57,760 bases of DNA, from the NCBI GenBank assembly GCA_977017575.1, contig CDRNVI010000176.1, positions 1 through 57,760 of the forward strand, in the 5' to 3' direction. The DNA is from Paramoeba atlantica (lineage: Eukaryota; Discosea). Below the pieces are notes generated by a model. The model searched no databases and had not been told where the DNA came from. It saw only the letters and a list, made by a program, of their open reading frames with translations. Below, piece after piece: positions 1 through 10,408 of the stretch (position 1 is its first letter; each line of letters opens with the position of its first letter). A program made the translations under genes and the position numbers.

Positions 1-2
1 CA

Positions 3-1190
3 ATGGAACAAGTAATGAGCCCTAATGAGGAATGGGTCCCTGTTTTTAGAAAAGCACTCAAAAAAGGAGATTTTCATTCTCCTTTGATTACTTCTTCTTT
101 GCTTGGTTATAAAGCTGCTGCTAATCTTGATTTGTTTGTTTTTTTTTGTTTTTTTATTTTTTTATTTTTTTTATTTTTTTTTTTATTTTTTTTTTATTTT
201 TTTATTTTTATTTTTTTATTTTTTATTTTTTATTTTTTATTTTTTATTTTTTATTTTTTATTTTTTATTTTTTATTTTTTATTTTTTATTTTTTATTTTA
301 TTTTATTATTTTTTTTTATGATTTAATTTAATTTGTTATTTAATTTGTGATTCTTTTGTTTTTTATTATTCTGCTCATTGATTACTTGATTTTATTTATT
401 TATTTCTTTCTCGTCATTTTTTTCCAAAAATTCTTCCTTTTAAAAAATTCTATTTGAACAGAGTACCTGATTTGAGTTCAGATCGAAAGGAATTATGGAT
501 GGTTTGGTTAAAAAAATTGCAAGCTTCCAAAGAATCAATCACTTCTTTGACTCTTGCTATGTTGGATGCAGCTGAAAAGGTTTTTTTTTATTTTTTTTTA
601 TTTTTTTATTTTTTATTTTTTTATTTTTTTATTTTTTTATTTTTTATTTTTTTGTTTTTTATTTTTATTTTTGTTTCTTTTCTTGATGGGTTGTGATTGA
701 ATGATGTCTTTCTTCTTCTTTCTCTCTCTCTCTTTAAATTCCTCTCTTTTTCTCTTCTCACCCAATTTTTTGTCTCAAAAATCAGGAATTATTTGAAGGG
801 ATGGAATTTGGAGAGTTTAAAGGAGAAGTAATTATTTTTGAATGTGGAAATGGTGCAAATCCAACTTCTGTTGATATTGGTACACAAATTGTTAAAGATT
901 CTTTTCCTTCTGCTGATATTGTTGAGGTATTTTTCTTTTCTTTTTTTCTTTTCTTTTTTCTTTTTCTTTCTATCTTTATCTCTTTTTCTTCTCTTTCTCT
1001 CTTTCTTCTCTTTCTCTCTCCTTCAAAATTATTTTTTTATTTAATTATTCAATTTTAGATCAAAGGAGGGCCATTATCATTTGTTGTAAAAGGAGATCAA
1101 ATTGCCACGAAATATTCTTCTTTTCTTGCTGATAAATTTGGATCAAAGAAAAAACCAAGTGCAAGAAAAAGTCCTCTCAAAGAGTCTTGA
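3..1190 (+). CDS. 3' part of an unidentified gene, 4 exons visible; weak resemblance to the SelW/Rdx fold
   Basis: Four exons splice in frame: 3-133, one beginning at AGTACCTGAT near 462 and ending before GTTTTTTT at about 580, one from GAATTATTTG near 786 to the donor near 926, and a last one from ATCAAAGGAGG near 1059 to TGA at 1188-1190. The spliced product is about 170 residues and may begin upstream of the window, so the ATG at 3 need not be the start. The third and fourth exons read VIIFECGNGANP, then FPSADIVEIKGG, then SFVVKGDQIATK. This order of a beta strand, a Cys motif, a helix ending in FP and a GG turn before a beta pair recalls the SelW/Rdx thioredoxin-like family, but the second redox residue would be Gly (CGNG). 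That is inference only. The C-terminus is basic (FGSKKKPSARKSPLKES). Introns are T-rich. Function unknown. Confidence 0.5.
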
Positions 1191-1516
1191 AGAAAAAAAG
1201 ATTGGATTGTTCTTTCTTCTCTTCTCTTTCTCTTTCCTCTTCTCTTTTTCTTTCTTTCTTCCCTTCTCTTTTTTTCTTCCCTTCTCTTCTCTCTTTTTTC
1301 TTCCCTTCCCTTCTCTCTTCTCTTTCTCTCTTTTTGAACAATATTTATTTTTTTTTGAGCTCAAAAAGGATTGCCTCTTTTTTTGGATAAATTAAATAAA
1401 CAATCAAAGTTATTTCAACGCAATTTTTGGCTCCATTCCGACAGCTCTTTTGGGAATTTTAATTGACATTTCACTGGAATTTCTGGGTTAAAATAATATC
1501 TATTTTTTTTTTATCT
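1191..1516. other. Intergenic, convergent 3' ends
   Basis: Low-complexity TC tract (about 1200-1340) followed by AT-rich sequence between the plus-strand gene ending at 1190 and the minus-strand sulfotransferase ending at 1517. No gene is visible. Confidence 0.5.
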
Positions 1517-1765
1517 TTAAAAAAAATAATCAAAACCTGAGAGAGACTCCATTCTGACCAAAGCAATTTGATAAAGTCTTAAAAAAGAAAATTCAATTTT
1601 GTTTTTTCAAAAAAAAAAAAGAAAAAAGAAAAAAAAATCAGCACAAGAAAAAAAAAAGACCTGTTGTCATAATGATGATTTTGGGCAATTTTTTCCCAAA
1701 CGGTGTTATTATATTCTTTTCCCTGGAGATGGAATCAGAAAAGAGAAAAAGGAATGAGAGAAGAA

Positions 1766-1796
<31 letters not shown>

Positions 1797-3890
1797 TGTG
1801 TACATTTCTCGTTTTGTTCAATTCAGGAATTTCGATCCCGTTTCTACGAAAAGAAATCAGAAAAGAGAAAGATGAAGAAAGAAAGAGAAAAGAGAAAAGA
1901 GAAAAGAGAAAGAGAAAAGAAAAAGAACTTAAAAAAGTGAGGGAATAAAGAGGAAAGAAGAGACTCCATTCCCTCCAAATATTCGACAACCACCGACAAG
2001 GTCAAAAGATCCTAAAATGAAAGAGTGAAAAAGAGAAAAGAGAGAGGAGTAATGGGAGAGAAAGAGAGAAAAGAAAAGAGAAAAAGAGAGAGAAAGAGAA
2101 AAAGAGAGAGAAAGAGAAAAGAAGAGAGAAAGAGAAAGAGAGAGAGGAGAAAAGAGGAAAAGAAAGACAGAAAAAGAGAAAAAGAGAAAGAGAAAAGAGA
2201 GAGAAGAAAAAAAAGAGAGAGAAGAAAAAAAAGAGAGAGAAGAAAAAAAAGAGAGAAAGAGAAAAGAAGAGAGGAAGAGAGAAGAGAGAGAGAGAGAAGA
2301 AGAAGAAAAAAAAAGAGAGAGAGAAAAACTTTTTAAATTGCGTTCCGCTTGTACAAAAGAAGAAAAATCAGGAGGAGAAACACATTTTTCTCCATGTCCA
2401 CATAAATGTAATGTTTGATAATTTGGAATTGGACATCCTACTGGTATTTCTGGAGAAGAGAAGAAGAAGAAGAGAGAAGAAGTTTTTTTTATTTGTTTGG
2501 AAGAGAGAGAGGAAAGGGAGAAGAGGAGAGGAGAGGAGAGGAGAGGAGAGAAGGGAAGAGAAGAGATTAGAAGAAGAAAAAAATGGGAGAACGAGAACGG
2601 AAAGAGAAGAGAACCTTTCTGATTTTCTGGTAAAATACATTCTTCCAACGTTTTTCCTGTTTTTTAATCAATTAATTTTGAAAGAAAATTAAAAAATCCA
2701 AAGAAAGAGAAGAGAAAGAAGAGCAAGAAGAGAGAGAAGAGAGGAGAGAGAAGAGAGAGAAGAGAGGAGAGAGAAGAGAGAGAAAGTGGAGATAAAACCT
2801 TGTTGACTTCCAAAATTATTCTTTTCAATTGTTAAATAATGAGAAAAATATCGACTTGCAGGTTCTCTTAAAAGTGTGAACATCCTTGGCTGAAAAGAGT
2901 GTCACAAATTAAAATAGAGAAAGAAAATAGAAAGAGAAGTGTTGAAAGAAAAGAAATTAATTCATATTTTTTAAACAAAATGAAAGATAATTGATTCTTT
3001 AAATAATATTTAAAGAAGAATAAATCAAGAAATAATAAAAAAAATAAGAATAAAAAATAAATAAATTTAAAAAAAACCTGTGGCACAGAAAATTTCGCAA
3101 AATCCAAAAAGAAAGTATTTTGAGAGTGCAAATGAAAGGAAGAGTCTCTCTTTCTCTCTACAATACTTTTTATAATCTTCTCTTCTTCTTGTGAATTTAA
3201 AATATATTCCTTATTTGGTCCCATTGTGATTTCAACATTATTTTGTCTTACTCTGCAAACAACATATAAAAAAATAATAAATAAAAAATAAAAAATAAAA
3301 AAAAATAAAATAAAAAAAATCCCCCAGCTGCTTGTGCCAGAGAAAGAAAAAAAAACCATTTTTAAACACAAAAAATAAATAAAAAAATAAAAATAAATAA
3401 AAAAATAAAAATAAAATAATTACGAGAAAAACCAATTGCGAAGAGAAGAAGAGGCAGTTCTTCCAATAGCAAGATACATTAACGAGCTTGGTTCTGGTTT
3501 GATTCTACATTCTCTTCTTGTTTCTTTCTATTTTTTTTTATTTTATTTTTTAATAAGCTTGGTTCTGGTTAAAAATTTACTTTTCTATTTTTTTGATAAA
3601 AATCAAAATTTGTTCTCTTCTTTTTTCTATCTCTCTTCTTGTTGTTCTTTTTCTTTTTCTTTTTCTTCTTCTTCTCTTTCCCTCCCTTCTTCTCCCTTCT
3701 CTCTCTTCTCCCTCTCTCTTTCACAAAAATTACCTCATCTCCAAAATTTGCCAATTCCGCTTTCGCTCCAGGAATAACAGAACTTTGAAGTCGAAGAAGA
3801 TTTCTTTCTCTTTGTCGAATATTTCCAACAATTGTTGGATAATAGACACCAAATGTTGTTTGGGAAGAGGGAGTCACTTCTTTTTTGGGG
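1517..3890 (-). CDS. Sulfotransferase paralogue A (uronyl/heparan 2-O-sulfotransferase type)
   Basis: Minus-strand gene with about ten exons. The family transfers sulfate from PAPS to glycans, usually in the Golgi. The exon at 3424-3527 carries the 5'-phosphosulfate loop region (LMYLAIGRTASSSLRNWF). Exon 3078-3252 follows in frame. Exon 2799-2889 holds the 3'-phosphate-binding type motif MFTLLREPASRYFSHY. A later exon has CPIPNYQTLHLCGHGEKC, matching the family's FCG-H-C stretch, and another contains VVVEYLEGMESLLSSLFPHFF. The last exons read NNTVWEKIAQNHHYDNR and RLYQIALVRMESLSG, ending in TAA at 1517-1519. An upstream exon (about 3735-3890: TTFGVYYPTIVGNIRQRE) gives the N-terminus, but its exact start is not clear. 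The loop has Arg-Thr-Ala (GRTASSS) where paralogues B and C have GKAGSST and GKSGSSS, so PAPS binding may be altered. Confidence 0.7.
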
Positions 3891-4020
3891 GGTTCTTGGA
3901 GCTGTGTATCTTTTATTTTACATTGTTCTGTTTTTTTTTTTTTAGTCTTTTGGTGAATTAAAAAAAGGTAATCTTTTATTATTTTTTTACTAATTTTTTT
4001 ATTGAATTTAAGATTTTTTT

Positions 4021-7000
4021 CTAAATGATATAATACAATCTTCTGAAAGGTTCATTTTTAAAATCAAAATAACCTGCCAGTTCTTTCATCCTTTTCAAAG
4101 CAAGCTCATAAAGCCTAACAAGACAAATTTAAAAATGAAAAACATCATCAATTATAATAATAATAAATATTAACAATTCATAAAATAATAATAATATTAA
4201 AATAAAGCCAAAAAAAAAACCTATTATCATACATCTGATTTCGTTCAATTTTCTTCAATGTTGATGAATTATATTTCCTCTCTTCTTGTGGAAGACCGCT
4301 CCCCTTGAAGAAGAAGAAGAAAAAGAGAAAAATTAAAACAAAATCAAAACAAAATCAAAGAAAAATCAATAAAAATCAATAAAAAAGATTTTACTCTTTT
4401 TCTGGTTTTATTTAGTTCAAAAATCCGAATTGTCTCCCTTTTAAAAAAATCTTTAGAAATAAAAATTGATTTTTAAAAAACAAAAAAAAAAGAATTAACT
4501 GAAAAAAGTTTGGATATCTCGAGAAAAGAAGAGCTTCTGTTAGATTTAAATGTTCTATCACTCCAATCATGTCCAGTTCATCTGAATAACAATAAAGAAT
4601 ATGAGATCCAAAGAGAAGAGAAAAAAAAAGAAAAAGAAAGAAAAAAAAAAACAAAGATGTCGTTCTGCTTGTTTAAAAGAAGAAAAATCAGGAGGAGAAA
4701 CACATGGTTCTCCATGTCCACATAAATATAATGTTTGATAATTTGGAACAGGACATCCTATTGGTATTTCTGGAGAGAGGAAAGAGAGAAGAGAGAAGAA
4801 GAGAAGAGAATGAGAGAACAAAGATGAAGAGGAGAGAAGAAGAAGAGAGAAGAGAGAGAAGAAGAGAAGAGGGAGAAAGAAGAGGGAGGAAAAAAGAGGG
4901 AGAAAAAAGAGGGAAAATGAGAAGAGAGAGAGAGAAGAAAAAACTTTTTTGATTTTCCTCGAGGGCGCAACCTTCCAAACTTAGCCCTGGAAAAAGAGTT
5001 AAAATAATGTTCTTAAAAAATTGATTTTTCTCTTTTCTTTACAAATTATAAATATTTTTAATAATAAAAAGAATGAATATTATTATAATTTTTTTTCAAA
5101 ATTATTTTTTCTTAGTATTATTAAAACCCCAAAAAACAAACCTTGTTTCTCAAGACTCTTTCCAAACGGAGTTCGAAGAGATCTCCAATATTCATATTGA
5201 GAAATATAACGGTCTGTTGGATTTCTCATCATTGTAAACATACTTGGCTATCAACAATACAATTATTTTTTTGAAAATGAACCAAAAGAAAAAAAAAGAA
5301 AACAAGACAGTTTTGACCAAAAAAATTAAAGCAATAAAAATATAAAAATAAAAATTAATAAAAATAAAAATAAAAAATAAAACTAAATAAAGAAAAAACC
5401 TGGGGAAAAGAATGACGAGTAAAATTAGGAAAATAAGTATGTTGCCCACCACGCAAATGAAGAGGAGACTTGTTTCCATCATGTACAATCTTTTCTACCA
5501 ACTTTTGTTCTTGTTCAAAATTTAAAATATTTTCGAGAGATTCCCCACTTGACAGGAGAACTCGAGGATATTTTGCTCTGGTAACAATTTCTAAATAAAA
5601 GAAAGAGAAAGGGAGAGAGAGGTAATAATAAAAAAAGAAAAACTCGAATTTCAAAAAAAAAAACACAAAAGAAAAAACAAAAATGAAAAATTTACAAAAC
5701 ACTGGAATGAAGAGAACAGAAAAAGGTTTTTTTTGTGTTTTTAACCAAGAGGATGAAAAATAAGAAAGAAGTTTGTAAGTTTCATACAAACTCGAACAAC
5801 TATAGTTCAAGTAAACTTAATAGCAGCTGCTGCACCATCAAAACGACGGAGAAACATTTCTTCGTCAAAGGAAATATCAGGAGCTCTCAAAGAGAAGTTC
5901 AAAACTCTCCATACCACCCCTCAAAAAGCGAGCGACTGACGTATTGGAGAGTTTTGAACTTCTCTTTGAGAGCTCCTGATATTTCCTTTGGCTTCATGCA
6001 AAGGTTTACATATTGCTGAGAAATGTTTCTCCGTCAAAGGAAATATCAGGAGCTCTCAAAGAGAAGTTCAAAACTCTCCATACCACCCCTCAAAAAGTGA
6101 GCGACTGACTTTCCTTTCTTCGGAAAAATTCACTGATCACACTCCCCCCTCCTTTGGAAAAAAAGCCTGCAGAGGAGGATTCTTCAACAGGCCATTGTAT
6201 GTTTTCTTTCTCTCTTCTTTGTTTTCTCATCCAAGCTTGTCCTTTTTTTGCTCATTTTTTTTGAAGGGCAACAAATTGCAGATCGACTTGCAGAAGTTGG
6301 TGAAGAGGAAGAGGAAGATGATGAAGAAGATGATCTTCCAGCTAAACTTTTCCAAGAATTAGAAGCACATAATGTGATTCAGTTTGAGGCCTTTGTCCGT
6401 TCTGGGTTGATTCACACAAAAGCCTCAAACTGAATCAAGAATTTCTTGATTTATTTGACTCGACCTCCACATGCAAAAATTTCTGTTTTGCAACACCAAG
6501 CTGATGGAGTTCCAGTCGAATACACTTCCCACAAACTCCCATCTGCGTTATTCGAAGAAACTGAGCAAGCAACTGGATTGAGTGCAGTTGATGTAAGAGT
6601 TCCCCAAACAACAGTCTCAATTTTTATTGTCTTCTCCTGAGCCTTTGGATGAACATGCAATACCTGAAATATTACAATGGACAAAGAAAGATGACTGTCA
6701 ATTTCTGGTGGTTATTCTTAAATTGAGAAAAGAAGAATCTGAACAAGTTATTGTTCTTGACGAATAAAAAACACTTGTTTTCTGTTCTCTTTATTCCAGT
6801 GTTTTGTAAATTTTTCATAAACTAAAATAAAAAGAAAAAATAAAAGAAAAAATAAAAGAAAAAATAAAAGAAAAAATAAAAGAAAAAATAAAATAAAAAC
6901 AAAATAAAATAAAAAATAAAATAAAATAAAAAATAAAATAAAAATAAAATAAAAACAAAATAAAAACAAAAAATAAAAAAACCTAGAAAACCAAGAACGA

Positions 7001-7397
7001 AGAGTGGAGGAACCAGCCTTCCCAATTCGAAGATACATGATTGAATGGGGTTCTGGTTCCACCATACATTCTGTTCTTCTTTCTTCTTTCTATTTTTTTA
7101 TTTTTTTATTTTTTATTGTTCTTCTTTGTTTCTTGTCTTTTTGTTTGTTTTATTTGTTTATTTGTTTATTCTTTGTTGAGATTGTTTCTTGTTTCTTCTT
7201 TTTACTTTTTTCTTTCGTTCCCTCTCACTCTCTTTCTCTTTCTCTCTTTTTCTTCTCATCAAAAAGATTCTCAAAAAACTTACATTGAAATCAAGAGAGT
7301 TCACTTGAATCGATTCGAATTGCCAACATCGGAAAGAACAAAAGAACAAAAGAGACAAAACAACAAACTCTCTCCCAACACAAAACTCCATCAACAA
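4021..7397 (-). CDS. Sulfotransferase paralogue B, intron invaded by repeats and a transposon remnant
   Basis: Starts at ATG 7397 with a short hydrophobic segment (FVVLSLLFFCSF), as expected for a type II Golgi membrane enzyme; exon 1 is 7284-7397. Exon 2 (6983-7089) has the PAPS loop IMYLRIGKAGSSTLRSWF. The next recognisable exon is 5400-5590 (ESLENILNFEQEQKLVEK, then GGQHTYFPNFTRHSFPQ), followed by MFTMMRNPTDRYISQYEYW (about 5155-5245), LEGCALEENQK, CPVPNYQTLYLCGHGEPC (near 4700-4770), VVGVIEHLNLTEALLFSRYP, SSTLKKIERNQMYDNR and RLYELALKRMKELAG, ending at TAG 4021-4023. Between 5590 and 6983 lie an inverted/direct repeat cluster and a transposon remnant. Exon 2 leaves two bases but exon 3 needs one, so simple splicing shifts the frame. 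Either a small exon is missed or this copy is damaged. Confidence 0.65.
5849..6109. repeat. Direct/inverted repeat cluster with 46-bp arms
   Basis: A 46-bp arm (5866-5911, CAAAGGAAATATCAGGAGCT onward) is followed by its perfect reverse complement at 5945-5990, then by a direct copy of the first arm and its flank at about 6019-6109. The two direct copies also share CATACCACCCCTCAAAAAG and GCGACTGAC. The cluster lies in the large intron of sulfotransferase B. The layout suggests a foldback or rearranged transposon end. Confidence 0.85.
6160..6770 (+). mobile_element. Transposon-derived remnant with broken plus-strand reading frames
   Basis: Plus-strand coding-like sequence lies inside the minus-strand gene and is not low complexity. 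Segments read QQIADRLAEVGEEEEEDDEE and DLPAKLFQELEAHNVIQFEA, then after a 15-bp inverted repeat RPPHAKISVLQHQADGVPVE and LSAVDVRVPQTTVS. In another frame follows EPLDEHAIPEILQWTKKDDC to LDE, ending with TAA near 6766. Frames change at the hairpin and near 6630. I do not recognise a domain. The transposon assignment rests on its position in the same intron that holds a DDE transposon in paralogue C. Confidence 0.45.
6376..6436. repeat. 15-bp perfect inverted repeat (hairpin 1)
   Basis: GATTCAGTTTGAGGC at 6376-6390 is repeated as its exact reverse complement at 6422-6436, with a 31-nt loop. It coincides with a switch of reading frame in the surrounding remnant. Confidence 0.9.
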
Positions 7398-7732
7398 AAA
7401 AAAAGCAAAAAAGTGGTGCTAAATAAGAACTCTAAATAAATAGGGTTCTAAAATAGCCTTTCAGCTTTGTTCTTTTTTTGTGCAGTGGTCTCCCAGAAAG
7501 AGAAAAAAATCTTATTTGAACTTCTCTTCATTATTTCGAAAATATATCATTGATAAAACTTGGTTTCAACAAGAGTGGTGTTGGTCCAATTTGACTCCAA
7601 AAATGGCATTGGCAATTTGGTGTTGGCAAAGAATAAATTTTTTTTCCAAATTTATTTTAGGTCCAGTTTTGGGGGAAAGGGTTTTTTGTTTTTTGTTTTT
7701 TGTTTTTTGTTTTTTTGTTTTTGTGATTCAAG
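7398..7732. promoter_or_regulatory. Divergent intergenic region between sulfotransferase B and LRR gene 1
   Basis: A 335-bp gap between the minus-strand start at 7397 and the plus-strand start at 7733. The segment around 7490-7610 (TTGATAAAAC, GGTTTCAACAAGAGTGGTGT) recurs upstream of LRR gene 2 at about 9520-9640, so the promoter was copied with the gene. No TATA or initiator element can be assigned with confidence. Confidence 0.4.
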
Positions 7733-9464
7733 ATGGGGTGGCAAGTTTGTGGTTTCCTTCTTTTCCTTCTTGTGAATATTTGCTTTGCTCAACAACTCCC
7801 TCCTGAAACAATCAACGGTTTGTGGCCACTCTTTTTCAAATCTTATTGTTATCTTCTTCACAATTTGTCTTTTTCTCACAAAAACTCCTTTCCTTCCATC
7901 CCTCTTTTCATTAGCTCTTGAAGAATTGTACAATTCAACAGATGGACCAAATTGGTTTCAAAATGATAATTGGTTGAGCTCTTACTCTCCTTGTGACCCA
8001 TACAATGGTTGGTATGGAGTCTACTGTGCACAGTATTTTCAGGGCTTGTTTGTCTTTCTTTTGTTTGAGAGAGAGAAACAGAAAAACAGATCCTTTCTTT
8101 TCCTTTTCAAACTAAACAAAATCTTTTTGACAATCAGAACCGTGCAGGATAATGGTCTTAATGGAACTTTACCTTCATCTATTTTCACTGATATTTCAGA
8201 TATGGAACGATTGTATTTTACTTTATTTGATTTGAATTCTTTTTTCATTTTCAGTTCTTTTTTCTTGAAGACTCAATTCTCTCTCTTTTCATTTAGGTAT
8301 CTTTCTTACAATACACTTTCAGGAACATTACCTGATTCAATTGGATACACAACAGTTAAGAGCCAGATGTAATTTTTTTTCCTCTTTTTCATTATTGTTT
8401 TTTTCTTTTCTTAGATTATAATTATCAAACAAATAGATTATTAGATCATAACCAATTGATTGGAACCCTTCCTGATACTTTTGTTGTTCAGCAAGACACT
8501 GATGGTTTTGATGACTTCCCTGTTTTGTTTGTCTTTTTTTAAAATGAGATCCATTTTTTTCTTTTTTAAAATGGATTGATTGATTTTTGATCAAAGGTTT
8601 TTGTACAACAATCAACTGACCGGAACTATTCCTCCCTCATTTTCTGTTGTGAACGAGTATGCGGATTCCTATGATCTCGAGGACAATTATCTCTTTTGTC
8701 CTTTCCCAGAATACTGTGATGATAATTACTGTGGAGAATGCTACCAACCAATTGAACAAGTTGAAATTGATTCTTTGACAAGTTTTTACAAAGATACAAA
8801 TGGTCCACAATGGAAACAATCAACAAATTGGTTGAATGGAAATCCTTGTGATTATGATCCAAATTTACAATGGTTTGGTGTTGAGTGTGGATTTGAATGG
8901 AAACACCAACAACATATTGAATCTTTGAATTTGGCGAATAATGGACTTCAAGGACAAGTTGTCTTGGATTCTTTGAGTGGGTTGACTCAATTGGATCTCT
9001 CACAAAATGATTTTGATCCAAGTTCACTTCCTGATTTATCAGATTCTCCTCAACTTGTAAGTCATTCTTTTTTTTTTTGATTTTTGACTTGAGCTAAAAA
9101 CACAATATTTATTTTTTGATTTATTTCAAACAAAAAAGTAACTTTGGATCTTTCTCAAAATAATTTTACTGGAACAATTCCATCTTCTTTTGATCAGTTA
9201 TTGTTGTTGGAAACTCTTAATTTAAGTGGCAATTCGTTGAGTGGAGTTCTTCCAAGATCTGTTTGTGGGAGTTATTATCTCAACTTAACAGTTTTTTCTT
9301 TTTCTTTTTCTTTTTCTTTTTTGGATCATTTTTTTGTTATTAAAAGAAAAGAGAGGAATAATTTGTATTTTTTTCAACAGGGAAATGATTGGGCGTGTCC
9401 ATTACCACCATGTTGTGATCAAGCAACTCCACCAGGAAGTGAACCATGTGGATCTTGCTCTTGA
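7733..9464 (+). CDS. Secreted leucine-rich-repeat protein, copy 1 (damaged last acceptor)
   Basis: ATG at 7733 opens a signal peptide (WQVCGFLLFLLVNICFA). Exons: 7733-7817, 7915-8047, 8138-8212, 8297-8368, 8437-8526, 8597-9056, about 9138-9290, 9381-9464. An LRR N-cap follows (LEELYNSTDGPNWF, WYGVYC), then plant-type repeats (NGLNGTLPSSIF, NTLSGTLPDSIG, NQLIGTLPDTF, NQLTGTIPPSF), a second N-cap (NGPQWKQSTNWLNGNPC, WFGVEC), more repeats (QNNFTGTIPSSF) and a Cys-rich tail (CPLPPCCDQA). Such proteins are usually extracellular recognition or adhesion molecules. All phases agree up to 9056. The acceptor of the next intron reads AAAAAAGTAAC where copy 2 has AAAAAGGTAAC. The first usable AG puts TAA directly after the join, so this copy probably loses its last ~79 residues. 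Confidence 0.8.
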
Positions 9465-10408
9465 ACTTCTTGAATTTTGTTCTCTTCATTTCGAATAAAA
9501 AGAAAAAGAGGGAAAAAAATCTTATTTGAACTTGAACTTCTCTTCATTATTTCAAAAATAAAAATCTTCGTTGATAAAACTTTGGTTTCAACAAGAGTGG
9601 TGTTGGTCCAAGTCGAAATTTGACTCCAAAAATGTTTGCAAGGGAACTTTCTTCTCTTTTACAAGCATATTGCTTTCCTCTTTCCTTTGTTTTTTCTGAA
9701 TAACACAAACAAGGAAAAATCACAAAAAAGGAGAAAATCACAACACTTCAGCACACTTCTCGCATGGAGAAAGAAAGAACCTTTCCCTTTCCCTTTCTCT
9801 TTCCCTTTTCCTTTTCCTTTCCTTTCGAGCACTCCAAGCTGCTAAAATGATTGCTGGGAAGGTTCTTTTTCTTCTCTCTTTTCTCTTTTCTCTTTTCTCT
9901 CTTCTCTTTTCACTTTTCTCTTTCTTTCTCTTTCCCTTTTCCTTTCTCTCTCCTCCCTTCTTCTCTCTCTTTTCCTTTCCCTTTTCTTTTCCCTTTTTTC
10001 CCCTTTCCTCTTTTCCTTTCCCTTCCCTTTTCCTTTCCCTTCCCTTTTCCTTTTTCTTTCCTTTCCCTTTTCTTTCGAATATCTTCCTTGAGCAAAAACT
10101 CTCCCCAAATAACTCGGCTCCTCCACTTGTTCTTCCAATTTCTCTTCTTCTTCTTCCTTCTTCTTCTTCCTTCTTCTTCTTCTTCTTCTTCTTTTTCTTC
10201 TTCTTTCATCGCTCAACTTTTTCCTTCGACAACAACCAGGAATCTCCCCCGCTTTCGCGTGACACGAAAAACACAAAGTATTTTTCCGCCTCTTTTTCAA
10301 AAAGTTTGCAAGAACTTTCTTCTCTTTTTCAAATTTTTTGGGGGAAAGCGTTTTTTGTTTTTTGATTTTTGTTTTTTGTTTTTTGTTTTTTTGTTTTTGT
10401 GATTCAAG
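9465..10408. other. Spacer between LRR copies: duplicated promoter plus TC-rich expansion
   Basis: The first ~170 bp (to about 9640) match the region upstream of LRR copy 1. From about 9770 to 10360 the sequence is mostly TTCC/TTTC simple repeat, long in all forward frames but without coding character. The last ~60 bp before 10409 again match copy 1. Confidence 0.6.

Noticed and set aside
135..330. Long open frames rich in Phe/Leu/Tyr in T-run DNA (here and throughout)
   Set aside because: They come from intron T and TC tracts that have no stop codons by composition; splicing removes them and flanking exons join in frame.
1930..2640. Lys/Arg/Glu-rich plus-strand frames opposite the sulfotransferase gene
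   Set aside because: They are the complement of TC-rich introns of the minus-strand gene; conserved exons lie on the other strand.
9770..10370. A 170-180 codon Ser/Phe/Leu frame between the LRR copies
   Set aside because: Simple TTCC/TTTC repeat, open in several frames at once, with no non-repeat coding sequence.
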